A stretch of DNA of 9,389 bases from JBFMGS01 sp040752635 (GTDB taxonomy: Bacteria > Bacillota > SHA-98 > UBA4971), in assembly GCA_040752635.1 (NCBI GenBank), contig JBFMGS010000071.1, positions 1 through 9,389 of the forward strand, given 5' to 3'. The stretch's first letter is position 1; every line of letters starts with the position of its first letter. Made by a program: the position numbers and the translations under genes. Below are positions 1 to 5,826 of the stretch, one piece after another. The notes under the pieces were generated by a model, which saw only the letters and a program-made list of their open reading frames with translations, ran no database searches and was not told the DNA's origin.

Positions 1-193
1 GACTTATGTTCATGTTGTAGAGCAGGACCTCTCCATCCTCTACCCTCGCGAAGCTGTCTCGCAGGCTAACCATCCCGCGCCTTACCGATTGGATCTCGGT
101 ACCGGTGAGAGCGATCCCTGCTTCATATGTCTCATCTATATGGTAGTCGTGATATGCCTTGCGATTCGTGGCGACGATTCTGTGCTCTGTCAA
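1..193 (-). CDS. smpB: SsrA-binding protein SmpB, N-terminal part (runs off window)
   Basis: SmpB binds tmRNA and brings it to stalled ribosomes for trans-translation in the cytoplasm. The minus-strand frame from 193 to the window edge encodes 64 residues without a stop. It shows the family's core: VATNRKAYHDYHIDETYEAG at residues 7-26, GTEIQSVRRG at 31-40 and SLRDSFARVEDGE at 43-55. The C-terminal part of the barrel and the basic tail lie outside the window. I chose the TTG at 191-193 because an in-frame TGA stands just upstream and AGGTGAGG (198-205) sits at Shine-Dalgarno distance. A strong promoter lies directly upstream, giving a leader of only about 14 nt. In Firmicutes ssrA often follows smpB, but that would be beyond the window. 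The usual Lys after GTE(V/I) is Gln35 here. The identification is firm from the motif series. Confidence 0.93.
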   Translation of the reverse strand, partial: MTEHRIVATNRKAYHDYHIDETYEAGIALTGTEIQSVRRGMVSLRDSFARVEDGEVLLYNMNIS

Positions 194-213
194 GGCGCCT
201 CACCTGCACGCCA

Positions 214-242
214 ATTATAACACGGCGAGGCCCGGGGTTCAA
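214..242 (-). promoter_or_regulatory. Sigma-A-type promoter of smpB
   Basis: On the minus strand a perfect TATAAT (214-219) is preceded by TGT, the extended -10 motif, and by TTGAAC (237-242) with exactly 17 nt between the hexamers. The predicted transcript start near 207 falls just before the AGGTGAGG ribosome binding site of smpB. The mRNA leader would therefore hold little more than the Shine-Dalgarno sequence. The start point is inferred, not seen. Confidence 0.8.
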
Positions 243-487
243 GCGGATGAACACCAGGTCTTTAACAACATTGCGCAAAGTAGACAATAGTCAGTCTTCA
301 GAGGCACAGCTTGCCGTGTCTGGTACCTGATCGGATCCCCAAGTGGGTAGCCCTCGGAAACTCGGAACAACGCAGGAAACCCAGCCAGGAGGCAAGGGGG
401 CGTTTGCGGCTCGCCCGATACCGAACACAACACCGGCAATCTCCTCCCAGTGCGGGGCGTTTCCATACACTAACTTGGCGAAGAATC

Positions 488-517
488 GGAAGCCACTGGG
501 CGGAGCCAGTGGCTTCC
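488..517. repeat. Perfect 12-bp inverted repeat with 6-nt loop
   Basis: GGAAGCCACTGG (488-499) and CCAGTGGCTTCC (506-517) are exact reverse complements around the loop GCGGAG. The stem is strong, but neither strand has a T run directly after it, so it is not a classical intrinsic terminator. It lies between the HD-domain gene and smpB, about 120 nt after the HD gene's stop. It may be a transcript-end or RNA-stability stem, a protein-binding site, or a relic of a small repeat family. Confidence 0.7.
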
Positions 518-526
518 TAATGAACA

Positions 527-566
527 ATTCGGGTAAAATGCGAACGACTCGGGCAAAACGACGATG
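527..566. repeat. Imperfect tandem repeat of about 20 bp
   Basis: ATTCGGGTAAAATGCGAACG (527-546) is followed directly by the related ACTCGGGCAAAACGACGATG (547-566). Further TCGG(G/A) words continue at 571 and 583. The similarity is partial and could be chance in GC-rich non-coding DNA. Confidence 0.35.
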
Positions 567-602
567 GCTTTCGGAATGGCCTTCGGGAAACCGGGAGCTC
601 CT

Positions 603-639
603 AAAAGCCGAGAGAACTCCCGCAAGCCGGGAGCTTCTC
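603..639 (-). terminator. Probable intrinsic terminator of the HD-domain gene
   Basis: On the minus strand GAGAAgCTCCCG (639-628, with one bulged G) pairs with CGGGAGTTCTC (622-612) around the loop GCTTG. The tail TCGGCTTTT follows (611-603). The stem starts inside the stop codon of the HD-domain gene. The T tract is interrupted, so termination may be moderate. Confidence 0.55.
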
Positions 640-1195
640 ACAAACCGAGATCCGGCGCGATCTCCTGCATGGCGCGAAGGCCGATGCCGATGAACTCCTC
701 AAGTGACAGCCCTAACTCAGAGCAGGTCCTGATCTGGTCCCTGTTGGCCCCGCGCGCGAACGATGGTTCCTTGAACCGATTCATCACGAACCCTACATCT
801 ATCGCGGAGAGCTTCCTGTCGGGATGAATTAAGGCAGCCGCCACAAGAAGCCCGGTCAGCGGGTCAACAGCGTAAAGCGCCTTGTCGAGGCGGGCTTCGC
901 GTGGAAACCCGTGATACTCGTTGTGCGCCTTAACGGCCTGCACCACGTCGGCGGGGAAACCCATTCTCTCAAGCATTTCGCCACCCACCAGGCTGTGCCT
1001 GCCGGGCTCGTGTGCTGTCTCGTCGTAATCGATGTCATGGAGCAAGCCCACAAGTGCCCACTTCGTTTCGTCTTCGCTGAAGTGCCCGGCCAGCGCCTGC
1101 ATTACAGCCTCCGTCGCAAGCATGTGTTTGATCAAGTTCTTCGTTTTAACATGCTTCTTTACAAGTTCAAGTGCTTGTTGTCGATCCAACACCAC
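638..1195 (-). CDS. HD-domain (HDIG-type) phosphohydrolase-like protein
   Basis: This 185-residue soluble protein belongs to the HD superfamily of metal-dependent phosphohydrolases. Visible metal-site candidates, counting from the chosen start, are His24, the His53-Asp54 doublet in LLHDIDYDE, His67 in GRHSLVGGE, His91 in KAHNEYHG and Asp111 in YAVDPLTGLL. Small single-domain HDIG proteins like this are common in clostridia, but their substrate is mostly unknown, so I assign none. The frame is open further upstream to a GTG at 1265-1267, which lacks a ribosome binding site. AGGAAGGAG (1206-1214) lies 10 nt before the GTG at 1193-1195, which I prefer; a second GTG and a TTG follow directly. The gene stands alone, 323 nt after hppA and 444 nt before smpB, so an own promoter is likely, though none is clear. 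Confidence is high for the fold and low for the role. Confidence 0.85.
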   Translation of the reverse strand: MVLDRQQALELVKKHVKTKNLIKHMLATEAVMQALAGHFSEDETKWALVGLLHDIDYDETAHEPGRHSLVGGEMLERMGFPADVVQAVKAHNEYHGFPREARLDKALYAVDPLTGLLVAAALIHPDRKLSAIDVGFVMNRFKEPSFARGANRDQIRTCSELGLSLEEFIGIGLRAMQEIAPDLGL

Positions 1196-1518
1196 AGAAC
1201 ATCGGCTCCTTCCTATGTAACTGGCTGCTGGTATCACCGGCGACTGGCGGCGCGCGACCATGAGCACCCGCTCAAGCTGCTCACAATCATCCGGTCAAAC
1301 TTGCTGAGGAAGTGCACGAAACTCGTGCACTTCCCACGCACTTGTTGCCCATCCGTTTACGGGCATGCAAGTTCTGCTCGGTTGATCCTAAAGTCGCCCG
1401 GCGCGACCCCGAGGGATAGTCTCTCCGTGGGCTGGCCTGGTTGTGACGGGAACACCTCGGAGCAAGAGCCGCACCTGAACCTGCGAACGACGTGTTCAGC
1501 CCGCCGGGTCTGTGGCGC
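1196..1518. other. Intergenic stretch between hppA and the HD-domain gene
   Basis: These 323 nt hold no supported gene. They contain the strong hairpin at 1308-1334 and a small stem, GTCGC/GCGAC at 1393-1407. On the minus strand that small stem is followed by TTTA, so it could be a weak terminator for hppA. The Shine-Dalgarno sequence of the HD-domain gene lies at 1206-1214. No clear -35/-10 pair was found. Confidence 0.6.
1308..1334. repeat. Perfect 12-bp hairpin with 3-nt loop
   Basis: GGAAGTGCACGA (1308-1319) and TCGTGCACTTCC (1323-1334) are exact reverse complements around AAC. Each arm contains the palindrome GTGCAC. On the minus strand the hairpin is followed by TCAGCAAGTTTG, a poor T tract. 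It could end or stabilise the hppA transcript about 185 nt after its stop, or be an operator for the HD-domain gene. Confidence 0.7.
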
Positions 1519-3561
1519 CTAGCCGAACAGCCCCGTCAAGAGCACGTTCAGCTTGATGATGAGCGGCGCGAAGACGAGCGACACGACGGTCATCAGTTTA
1601 AGCAAGATGTTCATGGCCGGGGCAGCGGTGTCCTTGAACGGGTCCCCTACGGTGTCGCCGATGACCGCTGCAGCATGGACGGGCGTTCCCTTGCCGCCGA
1701 GGTTCCCGGCTTCAATGTGCTTCTTCGCGTTGTCCCACGCGCCGCCTGCGTTCGCAAGCTGAATCGCAAGCGGAACGCCGGTTGCAAGCGCGCCTGCAAG
1801 GAGCCCTCCTAGTGTTTCCGCCCCGAGGATTATCCCGACGGCAAGCGGGATAACCACTGCGAGCAGCCCCGGCACCACCATTTCGCGCAGCGCCCCGGCC
1901 GTGGTTATGTCCACGCACCTGGCGTACTCGGCTCGCGCCGTGCCTTCCATGAGACCCGGGATCTCCCTGAACTGTCTGCGTACTTCCTCAACCACTTTAA
2001 AGGCTGCGCGTCCCACGGCTTCCATGGCGCCTGCTGCAAAGATGTACGGGACCATCGCCCCAATGAAAAGGCCTGCCACAACCCTCGCGTTAAGGAGGTC
2101 CATGATAGAGAGGTTAGCAGCATGGATGTATGCGAAGAAAAGAGCAAGCGCAGTCAGGGCAGCAGAACCTATTGCAAAGCCCTTTGCAATGGCGGCAGTG
2201 GTGTTGCCCGCTGCGTCCAGGGAATCTGTGATCCTGCGAACCTCGGCAGGCATGTGAGCCATTTCAGCAATGCCGCCCGCGTTGTCAGATATGGGCCCGT
2301 ATGCGTCCACTGACACGGTCATTCCTGCAATCGAGAGCATACCCAGAGCCGCGATGGCTATGCCGTAAAAACCAGCTTGCCAGAACGCCACGAGGATAGC
2401 GAGGGCCACGAAAAGCAACGGCAGCACTGTGCTTCTCATGCTGAGCGCAAACCCACTAATGATGTTAGTCGCAGGGCCGGTAAGACACGTTTTCGCAAGG
2501 TTGGCAACAGCCCTCCCTGAGGTGTACATCTCGGCCACTTGGCCGATGACGACCCCGGCGATGAGCCCGACCAGCGCAGCCCAGAAAACGCCAAGCTCAC
2601 CGTAGTAGAACTGACTCAAAAGGTACGCGCCGACGATAACGAACGCAGCACTTGCAAAGGTGCCTCTCCGCAGCGCCCCCCCTGGATCTCCGCCCTTCTC
2701 GTCTGTCCTGACGAAGAACGTCCCGAGAATCGATGAGAGGATACCAATGGCGGCAAGCCCGAGCGCAAAGACGATGCCCCTGAATTTCGCCTCAGCAGTT
2801 GGAAAAACCGCGGCTGCGATCACCATAGCAGACACAATGGACCCGACATAAGACTCGTAGAGGTCCGCTCCCATCCCGGCCACGTCGCCGACATTGTCAC
2901 CGACGAGGTCCGCAATGACTGCAGGGTTTCGAGGATCGTCTTCAGGGATCCCCTTTTCTACCTTGCCGACCAGATCAGCCCCGACGTCCGCCGCCTTCGT
3001 GTATATGCCACCGCCCACCCTTGCGAAGAGTGCTACGAAGCTTGCGCCCATGCTGAAGCCAGCTACCAGGCTGGTAGCAGAGAACACATCGATCCCGGGC
3101 AACCTCGAGAATATGTAATATATTAGCGACAGCACGAAGAGGCCTATGCCCACGACATACATCCCCATGACCGCGCCGCCCGGGAAAGCAACCCGCAGCG
3201 CCTCGTTAAATCCTTTCGTAGCAGCCTGGGTAGTTCTAGCGTTGGCCCTGGTGGATATCTGCATCCCTACGAATCCGGCGGAAATCGAGGCGCCCGCCCC
3301 CAGGAGGAACGCGATGGCGGTATGGAGGTTGATCCCTACAGCCACCACGACAAATACAATGGCGAGGAATATGGCGACAACTCTATACTCGCGCTTGAGG
3401 AAAGCCATCGCGCCTTCGTGGATGGCCCCCGAAAGCTCCCGCATCCTCTTATTCCCGGGATCTTTCTTCAGCACGTTTGAAATCAGGTAGCCGACGAAAA
3501 CCAGGCCCAGGGCCCCTGCCAGCGTTGCATACAGAACAGACGATAAGTTCAGTGGAGACAT
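1519..3561 (-). CDS. hppA: Membrane-bound ion-translocating pyrophosphatase (K+-dependent type)
   Basis: This 680-residue integral membrane enzyme hydrolyses PPi and pumps H+ and/or Na+ out of the cell, saving energy from biosynthetic PPi. Its length and many hydrophobic segments fit the family. Motifs are complete: YTKAADVGADLVGKVE (187-202), GDNVGDVAGMGADLYES (221-237), DAYGPISDNAGG (419-430), GNTTAAIAKG (452-461), GGAWDNAKK (606-614) and GDTVGDPFKDTAAP (635-648). Ala456 in GNTTAA is the residue known from the K+-dependent subfamily; K+-independent enzymes have Lys there. Glu236 in DLYES is at the gate position typical of many bacterial forms, including Na+ pumps, so the pumped ion stays open. 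I chose the ATG at 3559-3561 because GAGGTGAG (3568-3575) lies 7 nt upstream; an upstream in-frame TTG would add six residues but lacks such a site. It lies 113 nt after secG. Confidence 0.96.
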   Translation of the reverse strand: MSPLNLSSVLYATLAGALGLVFVGYLISNVLKKDPGNKRMRELSGAIHEGAMAFLKREYRVVAIFLAIVFVVVAVGINLHTAIAFLLGAGASISAGFVGMQISTRANARTTQAATKGFNEALRVAFPGGAVMGMYVVGIGLFVLSLIYYIFSRLPGIDVFSATSLVAGFSMGASFVALFARVGGGIYTKAADVGADLVGKVEKGIPEDDPRNPAVIADLVGDNVGDVAGMGADLYESYVGSIVSAMVIAAAVFPTAEAKFRGIVFALGLAAIGILSSILGTFFVRTDEKGGDPGGALRRGTFASAAFVIVGAYLLSQFYYGELGVFWAALVGLIAGVVIGQVAEMYTSGRAVANLAKTCLTGPATNIISGFALSMRSTVLPLLFVALAILVAFWQAGFYGIAIAALGMLSIAGMTVSVDAYGPISDNAGGIAEMAHMPAEVRRITDSLDAAGNTTAAIAKGFAIGSAALTALALFFAYIHAANLSIMDLLNARVVAGLFIGAMVPYIFAAGAMEAVGRAAFKVVEEVRRQFREIPGLMEGTARAEYARCVDITTAGALREMVVPGLLAVVIPLAVGIILGAETLGGLLAGALATGVPLAIQLANAGGAWDNAKKHIEAGNLGGKGTPVHAAAVIGDTVGDPFKDTAAPAMNILLKLMTVVSLVFAPLIIKLNVLLTGLFG

Positions 3562-3604
3562 GTTTTGCTCACCTCGCAACGTGTTACATCATCACCGACA
3601 CGAT

Positions 3605-3627
3605 ATTGCGCGCACGGGATTGCGCGT
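3605..3627. repeat. Short direct repeat upstream of hppA
   Basis: ATTGCGCG occurs at 3605-3612 and again at 3619-3626, 14 bp apart, in the 113-nt gap between secG and hppA. Spacing of little more than one helical turn could suit a regulator, but the word is simple and GC-rich. A weak promoter-like pair (TTGTAC, 17 nt, CAATAT on the minus strand) overlaps it and is not convincing. Confidence 0.3.
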
Positions 3628-3629
3628 AC

Positions 3630-3667
3630 AAGAACGGAATGCCCCAATGCTTTGAAGCACGGGGCAT
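3630..3667 (-). terminator. Likely intrinsic terminator of secG
   Basis: On the minus strand ATGCCCC (3667-3661) pairs with GGGGCAT (3645-3639). Inside, TGCT pairs with AGCA around the loop TCAA. The tail TCCGTTCTTG follows. The stem is strong, the T tract only moderate. It begins 8 nt after the secG stop, which suggests that secG and hppA are at least partly separate transcripts. Confidence 0.6.
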
Positions 3668-3674
3668 GCCCCTC

Positions 3675-3896
3675 TTACCTCACTACGGTCAATAGCACAG
3701 AGGACACCAGAAAGATCACGGCCACAACCGTGGTTATCTTGCTCAGGAGGTCTTCCCATCCCTTGTTCTTTGCGAAGAAGAGCTGGCCGCCCCCGCCGAT
3801 GGACCCGAGACCCTCGCCTTTGCTGGATTGGAGCAGTACCACTACGATGAGGGCAAACGAAACGATGAACTGAAATACTATGAGCGCGGTCCGCAA
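3675..3896 (-). CDS. secG: Preprotein translocase subunit SecG
   Basis: SecG is the small auxiliary subunit of the SecYEG channel in the cytoplasmic membrane. The 73-residue product has the usual size and layout: a first membrane segment at about residues 3-22, the loop QSSKGEGLGSIGGGGQLFFA (23-42) in the place of the family's conserved glycine-rich loop, and a second membrane segment at about 55-72. I chose the TTG at 3894-3896 because GGGAGGTGG (3903-3911) is well spaced and the protein then starts MRTALIVFQF like its relatives. A GTG at 3936-3938 in the same frame would add 14 residues, but lies only about 9 nt from the predicted transcript start and has no ribosome binding site. The gene's first codons form the end of the duplicated contig overlap; the copy at 4119-4123 is an assembly ghost of the same start. 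secG after eno is a common Firmicutes order. Confidence 0.93.
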   Translation of the reverse strand: MRTALIVFQFIVSFALIVVVLLQSSKGEGLGSIGGGGQLFFAKNKGWEDLLSKITTVVAVIFLVSSVLLTVVR

Positions 3897-4018
3897 AGCC
3901 TGCCACCTCCCGTGAAGCCCGCTCACAAGATGTCCCACAACGAACTAAGCAACATTTTAGCACATCCCCTGAAGGGCCGCAACCTCCAGAAAAGCAGCTC
4001 GAAAAAGGCAGACCAGCG
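3892..4018. repeat. 127-bp exact direct repeat, copy 1 (contig-end overlap)
   Basis: These 127 bases recur without any difference at 4119-4245. They cover the start codon, ribosome binding site and promoter of secG and end inside the hairpin region after eno. The inner end of each copy abuts the N run. This is most likely the same genomic segment printed twice. Confidence 0.97.
3954..3982 (-). promoter_or_regulatory. Promoter of secG
   Basis: On the minus strand TAAAAT (3954-3959) is preceded by TGC, an extended -10 motif, and by TTGCGG (3977-3982) at exactly 17 nt. The start point would be near 3947, about 50 nt before the TTG start codon. The same promoter appears at 4181-4209 in the duplicated copy. 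It suggests that secG can be transcribed apart from the glycolytic operon. Confidence 0.6.
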
Positions 4019-4118
4019 NNNNNNNNNNNNNNNNNNNNNNNNNNNNNNNNNNNNNNNNNNNNNNNNNNNNNNNNNNNNNNNNNNNNNNNNNNNNNNNNNN
4101 NNNNNNNNNNNNNNNNNN
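4019..4118. other. Assembly gap of exactly 100 N
   Basis: A run of exactly 100 undetermined bases is a conventional placeholder for a gap of unknown size. It sits between two identical 127-bp copies. No gene should be called across it. Confidence 0.98.
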
Positions 4119-4245
4119 CGCAAAGCCTGCCACCTCCCGTGAAGCCCGCTCACAAGATGTCCCACAACGAACTAAGCAACATTTTAGCACATCCCCTGAA
4201 GGGCCGCAACCTCCAGAAAAGCAGCTCGAAAAAGGCAGACCAGCG
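4119..4245. repeat. 127-bp exact direct repeat, copy 2 (contig-end overlap)
   Basis: This is identical to 3892-4018. Its low end (4119-4123) is again the first bases of secG, here cut by the N run; its high end leads without a break into the sequence after eno. If the copies are one segment, the eno-to-secG distance is about 252 nt. Confidence 0.97.
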
Positions 4246-4368
4246 AATGCTCTTGCGAGAGACTGTTGGCTTCCCTGATTCGCTGGTAATCGGCGCTTTC
4301 CCCCGGCGTCTTGCAGCGTTGCACCGCACGGTCCTGGCATGAAGCGAGGGAGACCAACAGTCTCTCGC
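4229..4368 (-). promoter_or_regulatory. Overlapping inverted repeats after eno: possible attenuator or 3' structure
   Basis: Three stems compete on the minus-strand transcript, starting 7 nt after the eno stop. Stem 1 is a perfect 15 bp: GCGAGAGACTGTTGG (4368-4354) with CCAACAGTCTCTCGC (4269-4255). Stem 2 is local: GCGAGAGAC (4368-4360) with GTCTccCTCGC (4354-4344), loop TGTTG. Stem 3 is a perfect 10 bp: ACCAGCGAAT (4287-4278) with ATTCGCTGGT (4248-4239), followed after five bases by TTTTT (4233-4229). Stems 1 and 2 exclude each other. Stems 1 and 3 interlock, and the 6-nt link makes it hard for both to form fully. The layout resembles a terminator/antiterminator switch, but no ligand class or leader peptide is recognised. 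It may instead be a complex terminator of the operon. Confidence 0.55.
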
Positions 4369-4375
4369 ATCGACT

Positions 4376-5653
4376 TCAGATGCGGAACGCGCCTCGCCCG
4401 GCGAACAGCCCGGCTTCATCCAGCATGTCTTCGATCCTCAGGAGCTCGTTGTACTTAGCTACCCGGTCGGTGCGTGACGGTGCCCCCGTCTTTATCTGAC
4501 CGCTGTTCGTCGCCACCGCAATGTGGGCGATGGTTACGTCCTCCGTCTCTCCTGATCGGTGAGATATCACTGCAGTGTAGCCCGCTCGTTGCGCCATCTC
4601 TATCGCAGCGAGCGTCTCTGTCAGGGTCCCGATCTGATTGACCTTAATGAGCACGGAGTTAGCCACGCCTGCCCTGATACCCCGCTCGATCCGTCCGGTG
4701 TTCGTCACAAAGAGGTCGTCCCCTACTATCTGGACTTTCTTGCCGAGCGTGTCGGTAAGAAGCTTCCAGCCACTCCAATCGTCCTCTGCCAGGCCGTCCT
4801 CAATGGATATAATTGGGTATTTTTCGGCAAGGCCCTTCCAGAAATCCACCATCTCCGCACTCGTGCGCTTCTTGCCCTCACCCTCAAACACGTACATGCC
4901 GTCTTTGTACATCTCGCTTGCGGCGGGATCCAGCGCTATGAAGACGTCGCTCCCGGGCTTGTACCCGGCAAGCTCGATGGCCTTTATGATCAGCTCTAGC
5001 GCTTCCTCGTTAGACTCCAGGTTCGGTGCTATGCCTCCCTCGTCACCCACTGCCGTGCCCATACCCTTTCTCTTCACCACGTTGCGGAGGTTGTGGAACA
5101 CCTCTGCCCCCATGCGAAGGGCATCTGCAAACGTTACGCCGCCGACCGGGGCTATCATGAACTCCTGGATGTCCACGTTGTTATCGGCATGCTTGCCTCC
5201 GTTGAGGATATTCATGAGCGGGACGGGTAGCACGTGCGCGCCCACCCCCCCGATGTAGCGGTACAGCGGGAGCCCGAGAGCTTCGCTTGCAGCCTTCGCA
5301 CACGCAAGAGACACGGCGAGAATCGCGTTTGCGCCGAGCTTTTCTTTGTTGGGAGTGCCGTCGAGGTCAATCATAATGCTGTCGATCTCCACCTGCTCCG
5401 TGGCATCCATGCCCTCAAGCTCGGGAGAGATGACCTCGTTGACGTTCTCTACGGCCTTCTGGACCCCTTTGCCAAGGTACCTCTTCTCGTCTTTGTCGCG
5501 AAGCTCGAGCGCCTCGTGAGTCCCTGTTGACGCTCCCGACGGCACGGCAGCCCTACCTACAGTGCCGTCGGCGAGGGTCACCTCGGCCTCGACCGTGGGG
5601 TTACCGCGCGAGTCAAGGATCTCACGCGCGTAGACATCTACAATGGTTGTCAT
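4376..5653 (-). CDS. eno: Enolase (phosphopyruvate hydratase)
   Basis: Enolase converts 2-phosphoglycerate to phosphoenolpyruvate in glycolysis, with Mg2+, in the cytoplasm. The 425-residue length is normal. Key parts are present: SGASTG (39-44), HADN (155-158), catalytic Glu205 in GDEGG, the Mg2+ ligands Asp242 (ALDPA), Glu285 (SIEDG) and Asp312 (GDD), catalytic Lys337 in the signature LIKVNQIGTLTET (335-347), SHRSGET (364-370) and Lys388 in KTGAPSR. The start is the ATG at 5651-5653, with GAGGGAGG (5661-5668) 7 nt upstream. It is the last glycolytic gene of the operon, 173 nt after tpiA, with an inverted repeat between them. It could share the operon transcript or have a weak own promoter; none is clear. 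No defect is visible. Confidence 0.98.
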   Translation of the reverse strand: MTTIVDVYAREILDSRGNPTVEAEVTLADGTVGRAAVPSGASTGTHEALELRDKDEKRYLGKGVQKAVENVNEVISPELEGMDATEQVEIDSIMIDLDGTPNKEKLGANAILAVSLACAKAASEALGLPLYRYIGGVGAHVLPVPLMNILNGGKHADNNVDIQEFMIAPVGGVTFADALRMGAEVFHNLRNVVKRKGMGTAVGDEGGIAPNLESNEEALELIIKAIELAGYKPGSDVFIALDPAASEMYKDGMYVFEGEGKKRTSAEMVDFWKGLAEKYPIISIEDGLAEDDWSGWKLLTDTLGKKVQIVGDDLFVTNTGRIERGIRAGVANSVLIKVNQIGTLTETLAAIEMAQRAGYTAVISHRSGETEDVTIAHIAVATNSGQIKTGAPSRTDRVAKYNELLRIEDMLDEAGLFAGRGAFRI

Positions 5654-5728
5654 CCTGATGCCTCCCTCAATCGCATACTCCCCATCCTACACAGTGCTCC
5701 GTTTCCAAGACCAAGGATCAGCTGCTAT

Positions 5729-5819
5729 TGAAAAAGTCGGTCGCTCTCGTACTGGTCGCTGAGCCAAGCTGGTTGAAACAACATATTGCGGTCTTACGCT
5801 GGTAAACCGGACTTTTTCA
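5729..5819. repeat. Long-range inverted repeat between tpiA and eno
   Basis: TGAAAAAGTCGGT (5729-5741) pairs with ACCgGACTTTTTCA (5806-5819), one base bulged, around 64 nt. On the minus strand the first arm starts 7 nt after the tpiA stop, and the second arm ends in TTTTTCA. The loop holds an alternative hairpin: CGGTTTAC (5809-5802) with GTAAgACCG (5797-5789), loop CAGC, sharing four bases with the long stem. GGTCGCT is directly repeated at 5739-5745 and 5754-5760. This may be a partial terminator, an RNA processing stem that sets eno levels, or a deletion scar. No coding frame is supported in 5654-5826. Confidence 0.6.
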
Positions 5820-5826
5820 TCAGAGA

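Larger units (their letters stand above)
243..602. other. Intergenic stretch with no supported gene
   Basis: Between the smpB promoter and the terminator of the HD-domain gene I see no reading frame with both a ribosome binding site and a recognisable protein. Open frames of up to about 116 codons exist on both strands, but their composition is arginine-, proline- and serine-rich like chance translations of GC-rich DNA. The stretch contains one perfect hairpin (488-517) and a short imperfect tandem repeat (about 527-566). No tRNA, tmRNA or rRNA pattern was recognised. Confidence 0.6.

Noticed and set aside
291..641. 116-codon minus-strand open frame after the HD-domain gene
   Set aside because: It overlaps the probable terminator and the perfect hairpin, and has no ribosome binding site or known motif. 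It looks like chance openness in GC-rich DNA.
1169..1202. 11-codon leader frame from an ATG at 1200-1202, overlapping the start of the HD-domain gene
   Set aside because: The ribosome binding site is only 3 nt away from this ATG and fits the in-frame GTG of the HD gene better; the peptide shows no attenuator codon run.
3892..4245. A true tandem duplication or insertion-sequence target repeat
   Set aside because: The exact length of 127, the 100-N spacer and the complete identity fit a contig overlap better than a biological repeat.
3923..4370. Open frames running across the N gap
   Set aside because: They only join sequence through undetermined bases and duplicated ends, so no protein can be claimed.
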